Of a DNA stretch of 64,000 nt, positions 26,037-34,355 are shown piece after piece. The notes under the pieces are model-generated. The model saw only the letters and a list, made by a program, of their open reading frames with translations, ran no database searches and had not been told where the DNA came from. Positions within the stretch are counted from its first letter, which is position 1. Each line of letters begins with the position of its first letter. The translations under genes and the position numbers were made by a program. Source of the stretch: Streptomyces longisporoflavus (GTDB lineage Bacteria; Actinomycetota; Actinomycetes; Streptomycetales; Streptomycetaceae); NCBI RefSeq assembly GCF_014649775.1, contig NZ_BMTR01000012.1:1-64000 (forward strand), in the 5' to 3' direction.

Positions 26037-26222
26037 GTTCCCCGCGCCCCTTACGGGGCCCCGGCCGCCCCTCGGCCGCGGGCTCGTCGTCGGTCCTCAC
26101 GCCGTTCCCCGCGCCCCTTACGGGGCCCCGGCCGCCCCTCGGCCGCGGGCTCGTCGTCGTTGCTCGCGGCGTTCCCCGCGCCCCTTACGGGGCTCGTTCC
26201 CCGCGGACCCCTTACGGGGCTC
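26037..26222. repeat. Tandem array, 67-base period
   Basis: Units begin GTTCCCCGCGCCCCTTACGG at 26037, 26104 and 26171 (period 67), with a shortened fourth start at 26196. Each unit contains CCCC-TTA-CGGGG and CCGGCCGCCCCTCGGCCG dyads, so the transcript could form several strong hairpins between two convergent genes. Confidence 0.85.
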
Positions 26223-26254
26223 CTGGTGTTCTCCCCTGGCTCCCTTGCAGAGAG

Positions 26255-27265
26255 TCAGAGTTTGGAGATGTCGAACTTTGGCATTCCCGGTTTTCTGCGG
26301 GACGGGATTCGGCCGCTCAGGAGGATCAGGCGGGCCGCCCGGTGGCGCTGGCCCGCGTAGGGGGTCAGGAGGCGCAGCATTTCCTCGTCGTCCGCCGTGC
26401 GGTCGTCCGCCAGGGCGTGGCCGATGATGCCCGGCAGATGGAGATCGCCCACCGTGACCGCGTCCGGGGCGCCGTTGCTGCGCTGGATCGTCTCCGCCGA
26501 CGTCCACGGGCCGATCCCCGGGATCAGTTCCAGGCGGGCCTGCGCCTGGAGCGGCTGCATCGTCGCCGCCTCCTCCATGCGCGCGGCCACGCGTGCCGCC
26601 CGCAGGATCGTCGACGCGCGTTTGTCGTCCACGCCCGCCTTGTGCCACTCCCAGGACGGGATCAGGGTCCATGTCCTCGGCTCCGGCATGACGTGCATGC
26701 GCAGCTGGGCGGGGACCGGACCGGGGGCCGCTTCGCCGAACTTGCGGACCAGGAGGCGCCACGCGCGGTACGCCTCGTCCGTCGTGACCTTCTGTTCCAG
26801 GATCGACGGGATCAGGGACTCCAGGACCAGGCCCGTACGGATCAGGCGGAGGCCGGGGCGCCGGTGTGCCGTCACCGCGAGGAGGCGGTGGCGGGGGACG
26901 AACGCCTCCGGGGCGTCCGATTCGCCAAGGAGGTCGGGGAGTTGGTCCAGGAGCCAGGCGGCTCCCGGGCCCCACGCCTCCGCCTCCACCGACTCCGCGC
27001 GCTGGGCGACCCGCAGCGTGCCGGGGCCTTCCGGGGTGCGGCTGGCTCGCCAGGCCGAGCCGTCGGGGGTCGCCCGGAACGTGGGGTCCGCGGGTCCCCT
27101 TCGCAGCGGGCCCAGGGTCAGGCCCAGGTTCAGGGGGTAGGGCGGGGTCCATGTCCGGGTCTGTCCCGCCGAAGGGCGACGGGGCACTCCCCTGGGTACG
27201 ACCGTTTCGCCGCCGCGCACCGTGGTGCGGGTGGGGGTGGAGCGGGGGGCGAAACGGGATGACAT
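26255..27265 (-). CDS. DNA-3-methyladenine glycosylase 2 family protein (AlkA-like)
   Basis: 336 residues. The C-terminal half holds the helix-hairpin-helix-GPD motif: LELIPGIGPWTSAETIQ followed by DAVTVGDLHLPGIIGHAL, where the Asp of GDLHLP is the expected catalytic residue. The N-terminal ~120 residues are basic and variable. Base-excision repair of alkylated purines is the likely role. Encoded convergently to fbiB across the repeat array. The position corresponds loosely to the fbiB-manC interval in mycobacteria, which holds a different gene. Confidence 0.85.
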   Translation of the reverse strand: MSSRFAPRSTPTRTTVRGGETVVPRGVPRRPSAGQTRTWTPPYPLNLGLTLGPLRRGPADPTFRATPDGSAWRASRTPEGPGTLRVAQRAESVEAEAWGPGAAWLLDQLPDLLGESDAPEAFVPRHRLLAVTAHRRPGLRLIRTGLVLESLIPSILEQKVTTDEAYRAWRLLVRKFGEAAPGPVPAQLRMHVMPEPRTWTLIPSWEWHKAGVDDKRASTILRAARVAARMEEAATMQPLQAQARLELIPGIGPWTSAETIQRSNGAPDAVTVGDLHLPGIIGHALADDRTADDEEMLRLLTPYAGQRHRAARLILLSGRIPSRRKPGMPKFDISKL

Positions 27266-27393
27266 CTGTATGAGGGTAAGGGCTTCTGTTTACCCGGCTC
27301 CGCCCTTTCCCGTTCCCCGGCTGCGCCCCTTCCCGGAAACCGGCCGGGCGCCCGGGCCTCGCGTGTCACACATCACCGGCTACGCCGGGGTCG

Positions 27394-28476
27394 TCACTGG
27401 TCCGACGAGAAACGCACCGCCCCCGCCGGCAGCCCCGCCCCGCACCACACCCGTACGCCCTCGCGGAGTTCGTTGTCGGGGCCGACGTCCGCGCCGTCGC
27501 CGATGACCGCGCCCGCCAGGACCGTGCGGGCGCCCACCCTCGCGCCCTCGCCGATCAGGGACTCCGTGATCACGGCGTTGGGTTCGACGACCGCGCCCGC
27601 GAGGATCGTGCTGCCGTCCACCCTGGCTCCTTCGCCGATCACCGCGTGCTCGCCGACGACCGTGCCGCCGGTGAGCTTCGCGTCCGGTGCGACCGTGGCG
27701 GTCGGCAGGACCAGGCTGTCGCCGCAGCGGCCGGGGATCGCGGGGGACGGGGCGCGGCCGAGTACCAGGTCGGCGGAGCCGCGTACGAAGGCCCGGGGCG
27801 TGCCCAGGTCCAGCCAGTACGTGGAGTCGACCATGCCCTGGAGGTGGGCTCCGGAGGCGAGCAGGTCGGGGAACGTCTCGCGTTCGACCGAGACCGGGCG
27901 GCCTGCCGGGATCGTGTCGATGACCGAGCGGCGGAACACGTACGCGCCCGCGTTGATCTGGTCGGTGACGATCTCCTCGGGCGTCTGCGGCTTCTCCAGG
28001 AAGGCCTGCACCCGTCCCGTTCCGTCGGTCGGCACGAGGCCGTACGCGCGGGGATCGTCGACCTTCGTGAGGTGCAGGGAGACGTCCGCCCCCGACTCCT
28101 CGTGCGTCGCGACCAGGGCGCGGATGTCGAGGCCGGTGAGGATGTCGCCGTTGAAGATCAGGACCGGGTCCTCGGGCCCCGAGCGCAGGCGCGATGCCAC
28201 GTTGCGGATCGCGCCGCCCGTGCCGAGGGGCTCGGTCTCCGTGACGTACTCGATGTGGAGACCGAGCGCCGAGCCGTCGCCGAAGTACGGCTCGAAGACC
28301 TCGGCGAGGTACGAGGTCGCCAGGACGATGTGCTCCACGCCTGCCGCGCGGGCCCGCGCCAGCTGGTGGGTGAGGAACGGGACGCCTGCCGCCGGAACCA
28401 TCGGTTTGGGTGTGTGCACCGTGAGCGGACGCAGCCGGGTGCCCTTGCCGCCGACCAGGAGGATCGCTTCTGTCAC
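27394..28476 (-). CDS. manC: Mannose-1-phosphate guanylyltransferase-type nucleotidyltransferase
   Basis: 360 residues from the GTG at 28476; upstream frame is repetitive and not coding. N-terminal nucleotidyltransferase domain with LLVGGKGTRLRPLT (residues ~6-19) and TPKPMVPAAG, the metal/product loop FNGDILTG and a later EKP motif; C-terminal left-handed beta-helix with hexapeptide repeats such as GEHAVIGEGARVDGS. Makes GDP-mannose from mannose-1-phosphate and GTP, completing the manA-manB-manC route. A related sugar nucleotide (such as dTDP- or UDP-sugar) cannot be excluded from motifs alone; synteny favours ManC. Confidence 0.85.
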   Translation of the reverse strand: MTEAILLVGGKGTRLRPLTVHTPKPMVPAAGVPFLTHQLARARAAGVEHIVLATSYLAEVFEPYFGDGSALGLHIEYVTETEPLGTGGAIRNVASRLRSGPEDPVLIFNGDILTGLDIRALVATHEESGADVSLHLTKVDDPRAYGLVPTDGTGRVQAFLEKPQTPEEIVTDQINAGAYVFRRSVIDTIPAGRPVSVERETFPDLLASGAHLQGMVDSTYWLDLGTPRAFVRGSADLVLGRAPSPAIPGRCGDSLVLPTATVAPDAKLTGGTVVGEHAVIGEGARVDGSTILAGAVVEPNAVITESLIGEGARVGARTVLAGAVIGDGADVGPDNELREGVRVWCGAGLPAGAVRFSSDQ

Positions 28477-28609
28477 CTGTCGTCTCTGCTTCCTGCTGGG
28501 GCCGGCCGAACTTGAGTCGCGGCCGGCCAGTGTATGCAGATGGCTTTGCAGATCGTGCAGTGCGCTGTGCGGGTCGTGCGGTGTGCGGGTCGTGCGGCGC
28601 GCTCCGGCC

Positions 28610-29983
28610 TCAGCGGCCCTGGAGGCGGGCCGAGGTCGACCGGGTGCTGCCCAGCTTCTTGTAGAGCCGGACACCGGGGCATTCCGTACGGAAACCGTCA
28701 CGGTGCCCGGAGATTACCTGGAGGCGGACGTTCTTGCCTTTCTTGTACAGATTGCCACCCCCGGACTTCAGATATGTCGTTCCTCGCGGGTTCGCTCCGT
28801 ACAGGCCGAGTTTCCATGCGGTCAGGCGGGCGATCGCGTTCACCGCGGCCGTGGGCGGGTTGACGGAGCTGTAGCTGCCGATGACGGCGATGCCCGTGCT
28901 GTTGGTGTTGAAACCGAGAGTGTGGGCCCCGAGGACGGGCTTGGCCACACCTCCGGCACGCCCTTCGTAGATGTTTCCGCACTTGTCGACCGCGAAGTTG
29001 TAGCCGAAGTCACGCCAGCCGCTGCTCTTGACGTGGTAGCGGTAAATGCTGCGCAGCACGGATCCCGCCTGTGAGCAGCGATAGTTGTTCCCGGACGCGC
29101 TGTGGTGGACGAAGGCGGCCTTCACCGTCTTGGTGTACGCGAACTTCTTCTCGCGCAGTTTCTCGTCCGCGCCCCAGCCCTTGCGCGTGATGATGCGCGG
29201 CCGGGGCCCCACGTAGGGCTTGCCCTTGTCGTCGGCCCGTTCCGGGGCGCCGCGGGTCGCGGTGAGCTCGGCCTCCGTCTCCGCCTTGCTGAGCGCGGGA
29301 AGGACGGCGGCGTTCTCGCCGGTCATGGCCGCCGAGTGGGCACCGGCCGGCCCGGCGTCCTGCGGGGCCGGCTCGGCGCCGGGGTCGACGAGTTCGACGC
29401 GCAGGCCTTCCGGAAGGACCTGGTCGGCGGGCACCCCCGCGAGCGCGCGGTGCCGGTCGGCCTCGCTTCCGTGCCGTTGGGCCGCCTCGCCCCGTACGCG
29501 GATCTCGACCCCGTCCGAGTCGCCGACCCACAGTGGTGCGGTGGAGCCGCGGACCCGGCCCGAGGCACGCTCCTCGGCGTCCGGGTCGGCGGCGTGCTCG
29601 TGGTTGTGCGTCTCCACGGACTGCCAGGCGGACCAGTTGTCGGTGCCGGAGGCACGCGTGCGGACCTGGACGCTGCCGTGCAGTTCGGCCTCCGGGTCGT
29701 CCCAGATGACGCCGACGAGGGAGAAGGGCCGGACCTCTCGCTGGAGCAGGCCCTGTTCGTTGGAGGAGCCGCCGCCCGGTGAGCGGTCGGAGCCGAGCGG
29801 GCCGAGCCGGAGCGACTGGGTACTGCCCGCAACCGACTCCGCGGACCGCCCGGCCTGCGACCGGGCCGGAGTCCCGGCACGGGCGTCGGACGACGGCAGG
29901 GTGAGAGGGAGCGCCAGGGCGGCAGCGCATGTGACGCCGATCGAGGAAGCAAGAAATCCACGCATACGACTGATAGTTGGCAT
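28610..29983 (-). CDS. Secreted N-acetylmuramoyl-L-alanine amidase (PGRP-type)
   Basis: 457 residues with a Sec signal peptide (residues ~1-36, ending SSDARA; an internal ATG at 29965 is an alternative start). Residues ~40-250 are a variable N-terminal region. The catalytic Amidase_2/PGRP domain spans ~270-440: zinc ligands His293 (FVHHSASG), His427 (SGHRDGFRTECPG) and Cys435. A conserved GYNFAVDKCGNIYEGR lies between. It would cut the amide bond between MurNAc and the peptide stem in peptidoglycan. It is divergent from the TIGR03089 gene. Confidence 0.92.
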   Translation of the reverse strand: MPTISRMRGFLASSIGVTCAAALALPLTLPSSDARAGTPARSQAGRSAESVAGSTQSLRLGPLGSDRSPGGGSSNEQGLLQREVRPFSLVGVIWDDPEAELHGSVQVRTRASGTDNWSAWQSVETHNHEHAADPDAEERASGRVRGSTAPLWVGDSDGVEIRVRGEAAQRHGSEADRHRALAGVPADQVLPEGLRVELVDPGAEPAPQDAGPAGAHSAAMTGENAAVLPALSKAETEAELTATRGAPERADDKGKPYVGPRPRIITRKGWGADEKLREKKFAYTKTVKAAFVHHSASGNNYRCSQAGSVLRSIYRYHVKSSGWRDFGYNFAVDKCGNIYEGRAGGVAKPVLGAHTLGFNTNSTGIAVIGSYSSVNPPTAAVNAIARLTAWKLGLYGANPRGTTYLKSGGGNLYKKGKNVRLQVISGHRDGFRTECPGVRLYKKLGSTRSTSARLQGR

Positions 29984-30102
29984 AGATGAGCATTTCTGTC
30001 CATTGCGGAATTGACGGGTCGTCTGTTCGTGTCCTCCGAACCGGTGGCCCGCGCTCCCCCGCCACGCCCGGGCCGACGAAGCGCGCGCGTACCCTTGCGC
30101 CC

Positions 30103-30858
30103 GTGAACGCCACCGACCGCACCCCTGCCGACCTGCTGCGATCCGCGCTCGCCGCGGACCCGGGCCGCCCGCTCATCACCTTCTACGACGACGCCACCGG
30201 CGAGCGCGTGGAATTGTCCGTGGCCACCTTCGCCAATTGGGTGGCCAAGACCGCCAATCTGCTCCAGGGCGATCTCGCCGCCGAGCCCGGCGACCGGCTC
30301 GCCCTGCTGCTGCCCGCGCACTGGCAGACGGCCGTATGGCTGCTCGCCTGTTCGTCCGTCGGCGTCGTCGCGGACGTGGGCGGCGACCCGGCCGGCGCCG
30401 ACCTCGTCGTCAGCGGGCCCGGATCGCTCGACGCCGCGCGGGCCTGCTCCGGGGAGCGGGTCGCACTCGCGCTCCGGCCGCTCGGGGGGCGTTTTCCGCA
30501 GACCCCCGAAGGCTTCGCCGACTACGCCGTCGAGGTGCCGGGCCAGGGCGACCGCTTCGCCCCGTACGCGCCCGTCGACCCGGACGAGACCGCCCTCGCC
30601 GTCGGCGGCGCAGGCGAGCTGACGGGTGCCGAGCTGGTGGAGCGGGCCCGCGCCGATGCCGGGGCCCTGGGGCTCGCGCCCGGCTCCAGGCTGCTCTCGG
30701 GTCTTTCGTACGACACCTGGGAGGGCCTGAGCTCCGGCCTGTACGCCCCGCTGGCGGCGGGCGGCTCCGTGGTGCTCTGCCGCCATCTCGACCAGCTGTC
30801 CGGGGACGGCCTCGCGAAGCGGATCGAGGACGAGCGGGTCACCGCAAAGACCGGCTGA
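30103..30858 (+). CDS. TIGR03089 family protein
   Basis: 251 residues from a GTG at 30103 (no clear ribosome-binding site). The sequence resembles a shortened N-terminal part of AMP-dependent acyl-CoA synthetases: RPLITFYDDATGERVELS and GDRLALLLPAHWQTAVWLLA. The ATP-binding P-loop of that superfamily and the C-terminal domain are absent, so adenylation is unlikely. The family is actinobacterial and found next to LCP genes, as here (Rv3268 position). Function unknown. Confidence 0.85.
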   Translation: MNATDRTPADLLRSALAADPGRPLITFYDDATGERVELSVATFANWVAKTANLLQGDLAAEPGDRLALLLPAHWQTAVWLLACSSVGVVADVGGDPAGADLVVSGPGSLDAARACSGERVALALRPLGGRFPQTPEGFADYAVEVPGQGDRFAPYAPVDPDETALAVGGAGELTGAELVERARADAGALGLAPGSRLLSGLSYDTWEGLSSGLYAPLAAGGSVVLCRHLDQLSGDGLAKRIEDERVTAKTG

Positions 30859-30972
30859 CACCCCCCGTTCGGCCCACCAGGGCCCCTGGCCCGGAGGCCC
30901 CCGGCGTCACGTCGGTCCATGGTCGTAGAAGCGCACCTTGCACCGACGTCGCGATGAGGGGTGGACGTATAC

Positions 30973-32304
30973 GTGTCCGACACCGCAGGCATGCCCGCCG
31001 GACCGGATCGCCCGGACCCGGACGGGGCCCTGCCTGAGCCGCCGGGCACACACGCACCCGGCGCGGGCTCCAGCCCCACCGGTGAGGGCATCGCCCGGCG
31101 CAGGCGGCGCTGGCTGCGCTGGACGGCCGTGGGGGCGGCCGGGGTCGTCCTGGTGGCCGGGGGCGCCGGGTGGGCGATCTACAAGAAGCTCGACGGCAAC
31201 ATCACCAAGGACACGGACGCCGCCGCCGAGCTGGCCCGCTACGAGAAGGAACGCCCGACAGCCCTGGTGCACGGCGCGCAGAACATCCTGCTCATCGGCT
31301 CCGACACCCGGGCCGGCCGGGGCAACAAGAAGTACGGCCGCGATCGGGGCACCCAGCGCTCGGACACCACGATCCTGCTGCACCTGGCGGCCGACCGGAA
31401 GAGCGCGACCGCGGTGTCGATCCCGCGGGACGTGATGGTGGACCTGCCCAGTTGCCGCAAGCCGGACGGCTCGCGGACGCGGGCGCGGTTCGCCCAGTTC
31501 AACTGGGCGTACCAAGCCGGCGGGACGGCCTGCACCATTCGTACGATCGAGAAGATGACGAAGATCCGTGTCGACCATCACATGGTCGTGGACTTCGCCG
31601 GGTTCAAGGACATGGTCGACGCGGTCGACGGCGTACAGGTCTGCCTCAGGCGGCCGATCAACGACTCCGACGCCCATCTGAAGATCGCCGCGGGCATGCA
31701 GACCCTCAACGGCGAACAGGCGCTCGGCTATGTGCGGGCCCGCAAGAGCATCGGCAACGGCAGCGACACCGACCGGATGGACCGCCAGCAGCAGTTCCTC
31801 GCGGCACTCGTCAACAAGGTGCAGAGCAATGACGTCCTGCTCAATCCGGGGAAGCTCTATCCCGTACTCGACGCGGCCACTTCTTCGCTGACGACGGACC
31901 CCGCGCTGGCGAGTTTGCGTGGTTTGTACGAACTGGTGCGCGGCATGCGCAACATCCCCACAGAACAGGTGCAGTTCCTCACGGTGCCGCGGCGGTCCTA
32001 TGCCTACGACGCCAATCGGGATGAACTCGTCCAGCCCGCGGCGTCCGGCCTTTTCTCGCGTCTGCGCACGGACGAACCCCTCCAGGTGTCACCCGAGGAG
32101 CCCGAGCCGAGCACCGGCAACGAACAGGCGGAGAGCGGCCGGAGCGGCACATCGGAGCCCGGCGGGGACGACGAGTACAGCGAGTCCGACGGATACGACG
32201 AGTACGACTACGAGAGCGACGAGAAGCCGGACGACCCCGCCGATACGCCGAGCCCCGCTCCCACATTCCGCGGCAACACGGCTGCCGGAACGACCTGCGA
32301 GTAA
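30973..32304 (+). CDS. LytR-CpsA-Psr (LCP) family protein 1
   Basis: 443 residues from the GTG at 30973, with GAGGGG ~11 bases upstream (a GTG at 30961 would leave no room for it). Short Pro/Gly cytosolic N-terminus, one transmembrane helix (~residues 50-68), then the extracytoplasmic LCP domain with NILLIGSDTR, RSDTTILLHL and the catalytic-site Arg in SIPRD. LCP enzymes transfer lipid-linked glycopolymers to peptidoglycan. It lacks a LytR_C domain; instead the C-terminus is a highly acidic Asp/Glu/Tyr stretch ending in a near-terminal Cys (TTCE). First of five LCP genes here. Confidence 0.92.
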   Translation: MSDTAGMPAGPDRPDPDGALPEPPGTHAPGAGSSPTGEGIARRRRRWLRWTAVGAAGVVLVAGGAGWAIYKKLDGNITKDTDAAAELARYEKERPTALVHGAQNILLIGSDTRAGRGNKKYGRDRGTQRSDTTILLHLAADRKSATAVSIPRDVMVDLPSCRKPDGSRTRARFAQFNWAYQAGGTACTIRTIEKMTKIRVDHHMVVDFAGFKDMVDAVDGVQVCLRRPINDSDAHLKIAAGMQTLNGEQALGYVRARKSIGNGSDTDRMDRQQQFLAALVNKVQSNDVLLNPGKLYPVLDAATSSLTTDPALASLRGLYELVRGMRNIPTEQVQFLTVPRRSYAYDANRDELVQPAASGLFSRLRTDEPLQVSPEEPEPSTGNEQAESGRSGTSEPGGDDEYSESDGYDEYDYESDEKPDDPADTPSPAPTFRGNTAAGTTCE

Positions 32305-32389
32305 AGCCATGCTCAAGCGCAAGACCGCCCGCACAAAGAAATAGGGCGGATTGCCCAGTTGTAGGGGAGTGGAATTTGTCACCGACGTC

Positions 32390-32403
32390 GTTCAGCGCTG
32401 AAC
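32390..32403. promoter_or_regulatory. 14-base perfect palindrome upstream of LCP 2
   Basis: GTTCAGCGCTGAAC, 129 bases upstream of the LCP 2 start, in the 227-base gap between two LCP genes. Could be an operator; no matching second copy was seen. Confidence 0.35.
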
Positions 32404-32531
32404 TGGCCGGATAGTGTGAGCGATCCGGTGCGCCCGGCCCTTCGCGGCCGCGCACCGCTTGACGACTGACCGAGCGCCTTGACTGAGGGGGGAAAGGCGC
32501 CGCGTGGCCCCGACGGAGGACGCAAACAACC

Positions 32532-34262
32532 GTGGACGCGCAAGGCCGTGGGCGGGCGGAGAACATCGATCCCGCAGACCAGTGGGTGCTCAACCCGAAC
32601 ACCGGCGACTACGAACTGCGACTGACCCCCTCCGGAGGGCAGTCGGCGGTGCCCGGACCCCGCAGATCTACGCGGTCCTCGCCACGCCAGGGAACGCGCG
32701 GCCGTGACGGCCGCCGCGACGAGCGCCGTGACGAGCAGCGGGACGTGCCGCCGCAGCGCAGACGGCGGCCTCCGCAGCCGGAGGCCGCGGGCGGACGGCG
32801 CAAGCAGAAGCCGAAGAAGTCCAAGGGCAAGAAGGCCCTGATGTGGACGGGCGGCTCCCTCGCCTTCGCCCTGGTCGCCGCGGGCACCGGCGGGTACCTC
32901 TACTACCAGCACCTCAACGACAACATCAATTCGATCGCCGACGACGGCGCGAGCACCGGCGGCTTCAGCAAGGACCGCGCCATCAACATCCTGGTGATGG
33001 GCACGGACAAGCGCAGCGGCGAGGGCAACGAGAAGTACGGCGACAAGGGGAGCGTCGGCCACGCCGACACGACGATCCTGCTGCACGTCTCCAAGGACCG
33101 CACGAACGCCACCGCGTTGAGCATTCCGCGTGACATGATCACGGACATTCCGGACTGCCCGACGACGATGGAGGACGGCAGCAAGAAGACGATCACCGGC
33201 ACGAAGGGCGCTCGCTTCAACGAGAGCCTCGGGCAGAAGGACCGCACGCCGAGCTGCACCATGCGTACGGTCACGGAGATCACCGGGATAGTCCCCGACC
33301 ACTTCATGGTGGCGGACTTCAACGCGGTCAAGACGCTCTCCAGCGCGGTCGGCGGCGTGGACGTCTGTCTTGCCAAGGACATCGACGACCCGGACTCGCA
33401 CCTGAAGCTGCCCAAGGGCGAGCACACCATCGAGGGCGAGCAGGCCCTGGCGTTCGTCCGTACGCGGCACTCCGTGGGCACCGGCGGCGACTTGAGCCGC
33501 ATCGAGCTCCAGCAGCAGTTCCTCAGCTCGCTGATGCGCAAGCTCAAGTCGAACGACACGCTCACGAACCCGAAGAAGATGATCGACCTCGCGGAAGCGG
33601 GCACCGAGGCGCTCACGGTCGACTCCAAGATCGCTGACATAATGAGACTCCGTGACCTGGGCATGGAGCTCGGCAAGCTCGACATGAAGAACCTGACGTT
33701 CGCGACCGTGCCCGTGGTCGACAACCCGGCGGAGAAGGTCCACACGACGGTCGTGGTGAACAAGGCCAAGGCCGACCCGCTGTTCGCCATGATGCGCGCC
33801 GACGAGTCGCTCACCGCGGTGAAGAAGAAGGAGAAGAAGGAGAAGGCGGCGGTCGCCGCACGCCTCAAGGGCAAGAAGTCCGCCGCCGCCGATGTGCGGG
33901 TCAACATCTACAACGGCAGCGGCAAGACCGGCGCCGCTCAGGCAACTCTCACGTACTTGCAGAACACTGAGGGCATGTCCAAAGCCAGCCAGCTCGGCAA
34001 CGCGCCGTCCGAACTCAAGAAGACGACGCTGGAGTACGCCCCCGACCAGGCCGATCAGGCCCGGCGGCTCGCCGACGTCATGGGGCTCTCCGGCTCCGCG
34101 ATGAAGCCCGGCAAGAGCGAGAAGAACTCGCAGGGTCTCCCCGCCATCAAACTGACGCTCGGCGGCGACTTCAAGGGAGCCGGGGTTTCGATCAGTGCTC
34201 CGGCGAAGGCGCCGAAGGACATCCAGAAGGTCGAAGCGGACAAGACTGTGTGTGCCAAGTGA
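32532..34262 (+). CDS. LytR-CpsA-Psr (LCP) family protein 2
   Basis: 576 residues, GTG start with GGAGGA 11 bases upstream. Cytosolic N-terminus (~105 residues) very rich in Arg and Lys, one transmembrane helix (~106-126), LCP domain (~145-330) with NILVMGTDKR, HADTTILLHV and SIPRD, and a C-terminal LytR_C domain (~445-535, starting VRVNIYNGSG). Ends near a terminal Cys (TVCAK). The basic N-terminus probably interacts with the membrane or a cytosolic partner. Followed by a hairpin before LCP 3. Confidence 0.93.
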   Translation: MDAQGRGRAENIDPADQWVLNPNTGDYELRLTPSGGQSAVPGPRRSTRSSPRQGTRGRDGRRDERRDEQRDVPPQRRRRPPQPEAAGGRRKQKPKKSKGKKALMWTGGSLAFALVAAGTGGYLYYQHLNDNINSIADDGASTGGFSKDRAINILVMGTDKRSGEGNEKYGDKGSVGHADTTILLHVSKDRTNATALSIPRDMITDIPDCPTTMEDGSKKTITGTKGARFNESLGQKDRTPSCTMRTVTEITGIVPDHFMVADFNAVKTLSSAVGGVDVCLAKDIDDPDSHLKLPKGEHTIEGEQALAFVRTRHSVGTGGDLSRIELQQQFLSSLMRKLKSNDTLTNPKKMIDLAEAGTEALTVDSKIADIMRLRDLGMELGKLDMKNLTFATVPVVDNPAEKVHTTVVVNKAKADPLFAMMRADESLTAVKKKEKKEKAAVAARLKGKKSAAADVRVNIYNGSGKTGAAQATLTYLQNTEGMSKASQLGNAPSELKKTTLEYAPDQADQARRLADVMGLSGSAMKPGKSEKNSQGLPAIKLTLGGDFKGAGVSISAPAKAPKDIQKVEADKTVCAK

Positions 34263-34269
34263 CCTGAAG

Positions 34270-34305
34270 CGGCCATTCTGCGTCTGACAAGGCGCAGGAT
34301 GGCCG
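34270..34305 (+). terminator. Hairpin between LCP 2 and LCP 3
   Basis: 13-base arms (34270-34282 and 34293-34305) with a single T/G wobble and a 10-base loop, immediately after the LCP 2 stop. Terminator or attenuator for LCP 3. Its right arm would cover an upstream ATG at 34299, another reason to place the LCP 3 start at 34356. Confidence 0.65.
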
Positions 34306-34355
34306 TAATTCGGGCTGGCGCGGGGAGCGCCGGGGGGCGCGGGGAGGGGCAGGGG

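Larger units (their letters stand above)
25882..26254. other. Repeat-filled intergenic region between fbiB and the glycosylase
   Basis: Convergent intergenic space of 373 bases with no gene. It starts with a G-rich run, then one copy of the GCAGTTCCCCGCGCCCCT core (25972-25989) and the 67-base tandem array listed separately. Any ORF across it is low-complexity Ala/Pro/Arg sequence from the repeats. Confidence 0.7.

Noticed and set aside
26037..26222. Regular repeats that could be read as a CRISPR array
   Set aside because: The 67-base units are contiguous copies with no unique spacers, and there are no cas genes.
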